The position numbers and the translations under genes were made by a program. A stretch of DNA of 64,000 nt, taken from assembly GCF_001664485.1 (NCBI RefSeq), contig NZ_CP013635.1, forward strand, positions 372,001 to 436,000, written 5' to 3'. Positions 63,205 through 64,000 of this stretch are shown here, in pieces. Within the stretch, counting starts at the first letter, position 1. Each line of letters begins with the position of its first letter. The stretch comes from Rhizobium sp. N324. GTDB taxonomy: Bacteria; Pseudomonadota; Alphaproteobacteria; Rhizobiales; Rhizobiaceae. The notes under the pieces were generated by a model. It made no database searches and was not told the origin of the DNA. It saw only the letters and a list, made by a program, of their open reading frames with translations.

Positions 63205-64000
63205 ATGGCACACACCACTCTTGAGGCCGGTTCGGCCACCATGTTTCGGCCGGGCACATCGGACACGGAAATTGAGGCGTCGGCACTGAAGGCGATACGG
63301 CAGCGCAAACTATTGGTGCGTTTCTGGCAGATCGCTATCCTGGTCTTCGTGATCGGCATGTGGGAGCTCTCCTCCAACATGCAGTGGATCGATCCGTTCT
63401 TTTATTCCAGCCCAAGCGGCGTCGTTGAGCGCCTCTACGAATGGGCGACCGAAGGCACCACCGAAGGGTCGCTCTGGTACAATCTCTGGGTGACGATGGA
63501 AGAGGCGCTGATCGGCTTCTTCGCCGGCTCGATCACCGGCGTCTTCGTCGGCATCGGCCTCGGCCGCAACCGCTTCCTCTCGGATATCTTCTCCGTCTAC
63601 ATCAAGGCGATCAACTCGATCCCCCGTGTGGTGCTTGCCCCGATCTTCATCATGATCATGGGCCTCGGTCTGCCCTCCAAGGTGGCGCTCGCCTTCATCA
63701 TGGTGTTCTTCGTGGTCTTCGCCAACGCCTTCCAAGGCGTGCGCGAGGCCGACCGCAACATGATCGCCAATGCCCGCATCCTCGGCGCCTCGGACTGGCA
63801 GGTGACCCGCACGGTGGTCATTCCCTCGGCGATGAGCTGGATCTTCGCCAGCCTGCACGTCTCTTTCGGCTTTGCGATCATCGGCGCCATCGTCGGCGAA
63901 TTCGTCGGCGCCCGCTTCGGCATCGGCCAGCTCATCTCGATCGCCAAGGGCACCTTCGACGCGGCCGGCATGTTCGCGGCAATCCTCCTCGTCATGGTCG
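63205..64000 (+). CDS. ABC transporter permease (SsuC/TauC type), C-terminus outside window
   Basis: The frame runs from an ATG at 63205, with GGGAGGA upstream, to the window edge, giving 265 residues. It starts MAHTTLEAGSATMFRPGTSD. About five to six membrane helices are visible, with the coupling loop ANARILGASDWQVTRTVVIP and the motif IGAIVGEFVGARFGIGQLI. This is the partner of the preceding ATPase and the NMT1-like binding protein. The rest of the gene lies beyond 64000. Confidence 0.92.
   Translation, partial: MAHTTLEAGSATMFRPGTSDTEIEASALKAIRQRKLLVRFWQIAILVFVIGMWELSSNMQWIDPFFYSSPSGVVERLYEWATEGTTEGSLWYNLWVTMEEALIGFFAGSITGVFVGIGLGRNRFLSDIFSVYIKAINSIPRVVLAPIFIMIMGLGLPSKVALAFIMVFFVVFANAFQGVREADRNMIANARILGASDWQVTRTVVIPSAMSWIFASLHVSFGFAIIGAIVGEFVGARFGIGQLISIAKGTFDAAGMFAAILLVMV

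Overview
The window reads as chromosome or large replicon of a Rhizobium-group alphaproteobacterium (R. etli/leguminosarum-like). The basis is indirect: about 60% GC, many catabolic ABC operons each paired with its own LacI, LysR, ROK, AraC or GntR regulator, three methyl-accepting chemotaxis proteins (MCPs), HupE-type membrane proteins, a rhizobial-looking betaine locus, and short GC-rich intergenic palindromes. I recognised no phage, insertion sequence, CRISPR array, tRNA or rRNA. About 53 protein genes are supported. Two are cut by the window edges: a GlgE-like glucan enzyme at the left and an ABC permease at the right.

Layout, left to right. 1-3.4 kb: a partial GlgE-like gene (minus), a small exported protein, a metallo-beta-lactamase-fold hydrolase, a small-molecule kinase and a small hypothetical gene. 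3.5-11.1 kb: a minus-strand operon encoding a secreted DUF3604 (PHP-like) metalloprotein, a membrane-anchored parvulin and three HupE/UreJ-type membrane proteins. It is divergent from a membrane-bound TPR/TolB-like protein. This is the most system-like uncharacterised locus here. 11.2-19.7 kb: two paralogous DUF900 lipoprotein hydrolases, an outer-membrane beta-barrel, CorA, an MCP and an NCS1 permease. 19.8-25.8 kb: an RND pump with two adaptor proteins and a divergent TetR gene with a palindromic operator. 25.9-31.4 kb: LacI, AraC and ROK regulators, then a second MCP.

32.0-41.6 kb: a pectin/rhamnogalacturonan-type utilisation locus. It has two permeases, a UgpC-type ATPase, a GH28, a GH105 and an 840-residue protein of unrecognised family, divergent from the solute-binding protein. 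Two near-identical LacI-type palindromes sit in the divergent promoter region. The hydrolases lack signal peptides, so oligosaccharides are probably imported and then cut in the cytosol. 41.8-48.5 kb: a LysR gene divergent from a beta-hydroxyacid dehydrogenase, a ProX-like betaine-binding protein, a GMC oxidoreductase, a cupin and BetB. This suggests uptake and oxidation of a choline-like compound. 48.5-49.1 kb holds a composite palindromic repeat, followed by a DUF3422 gene.

50.4-53.5 kb: a third MCP directly behind an RbsB-type sugar-binding protein, likely a chemotaxis pair. 53.7-59.4 kb: an alpha-L-fucosidase operon (GH29, binding protein, two permeases, no ATPase) divergent from a LacI gene, with two GAACCGGTTC operators. 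59.5-60.1 kb: a RelE/ParE-type toxin and ribbon-helix-helix antitoxin. 60.2-64 kb: a FadR-type regulator and a NitT/TauT-type ABC transporter of unknown substrate.
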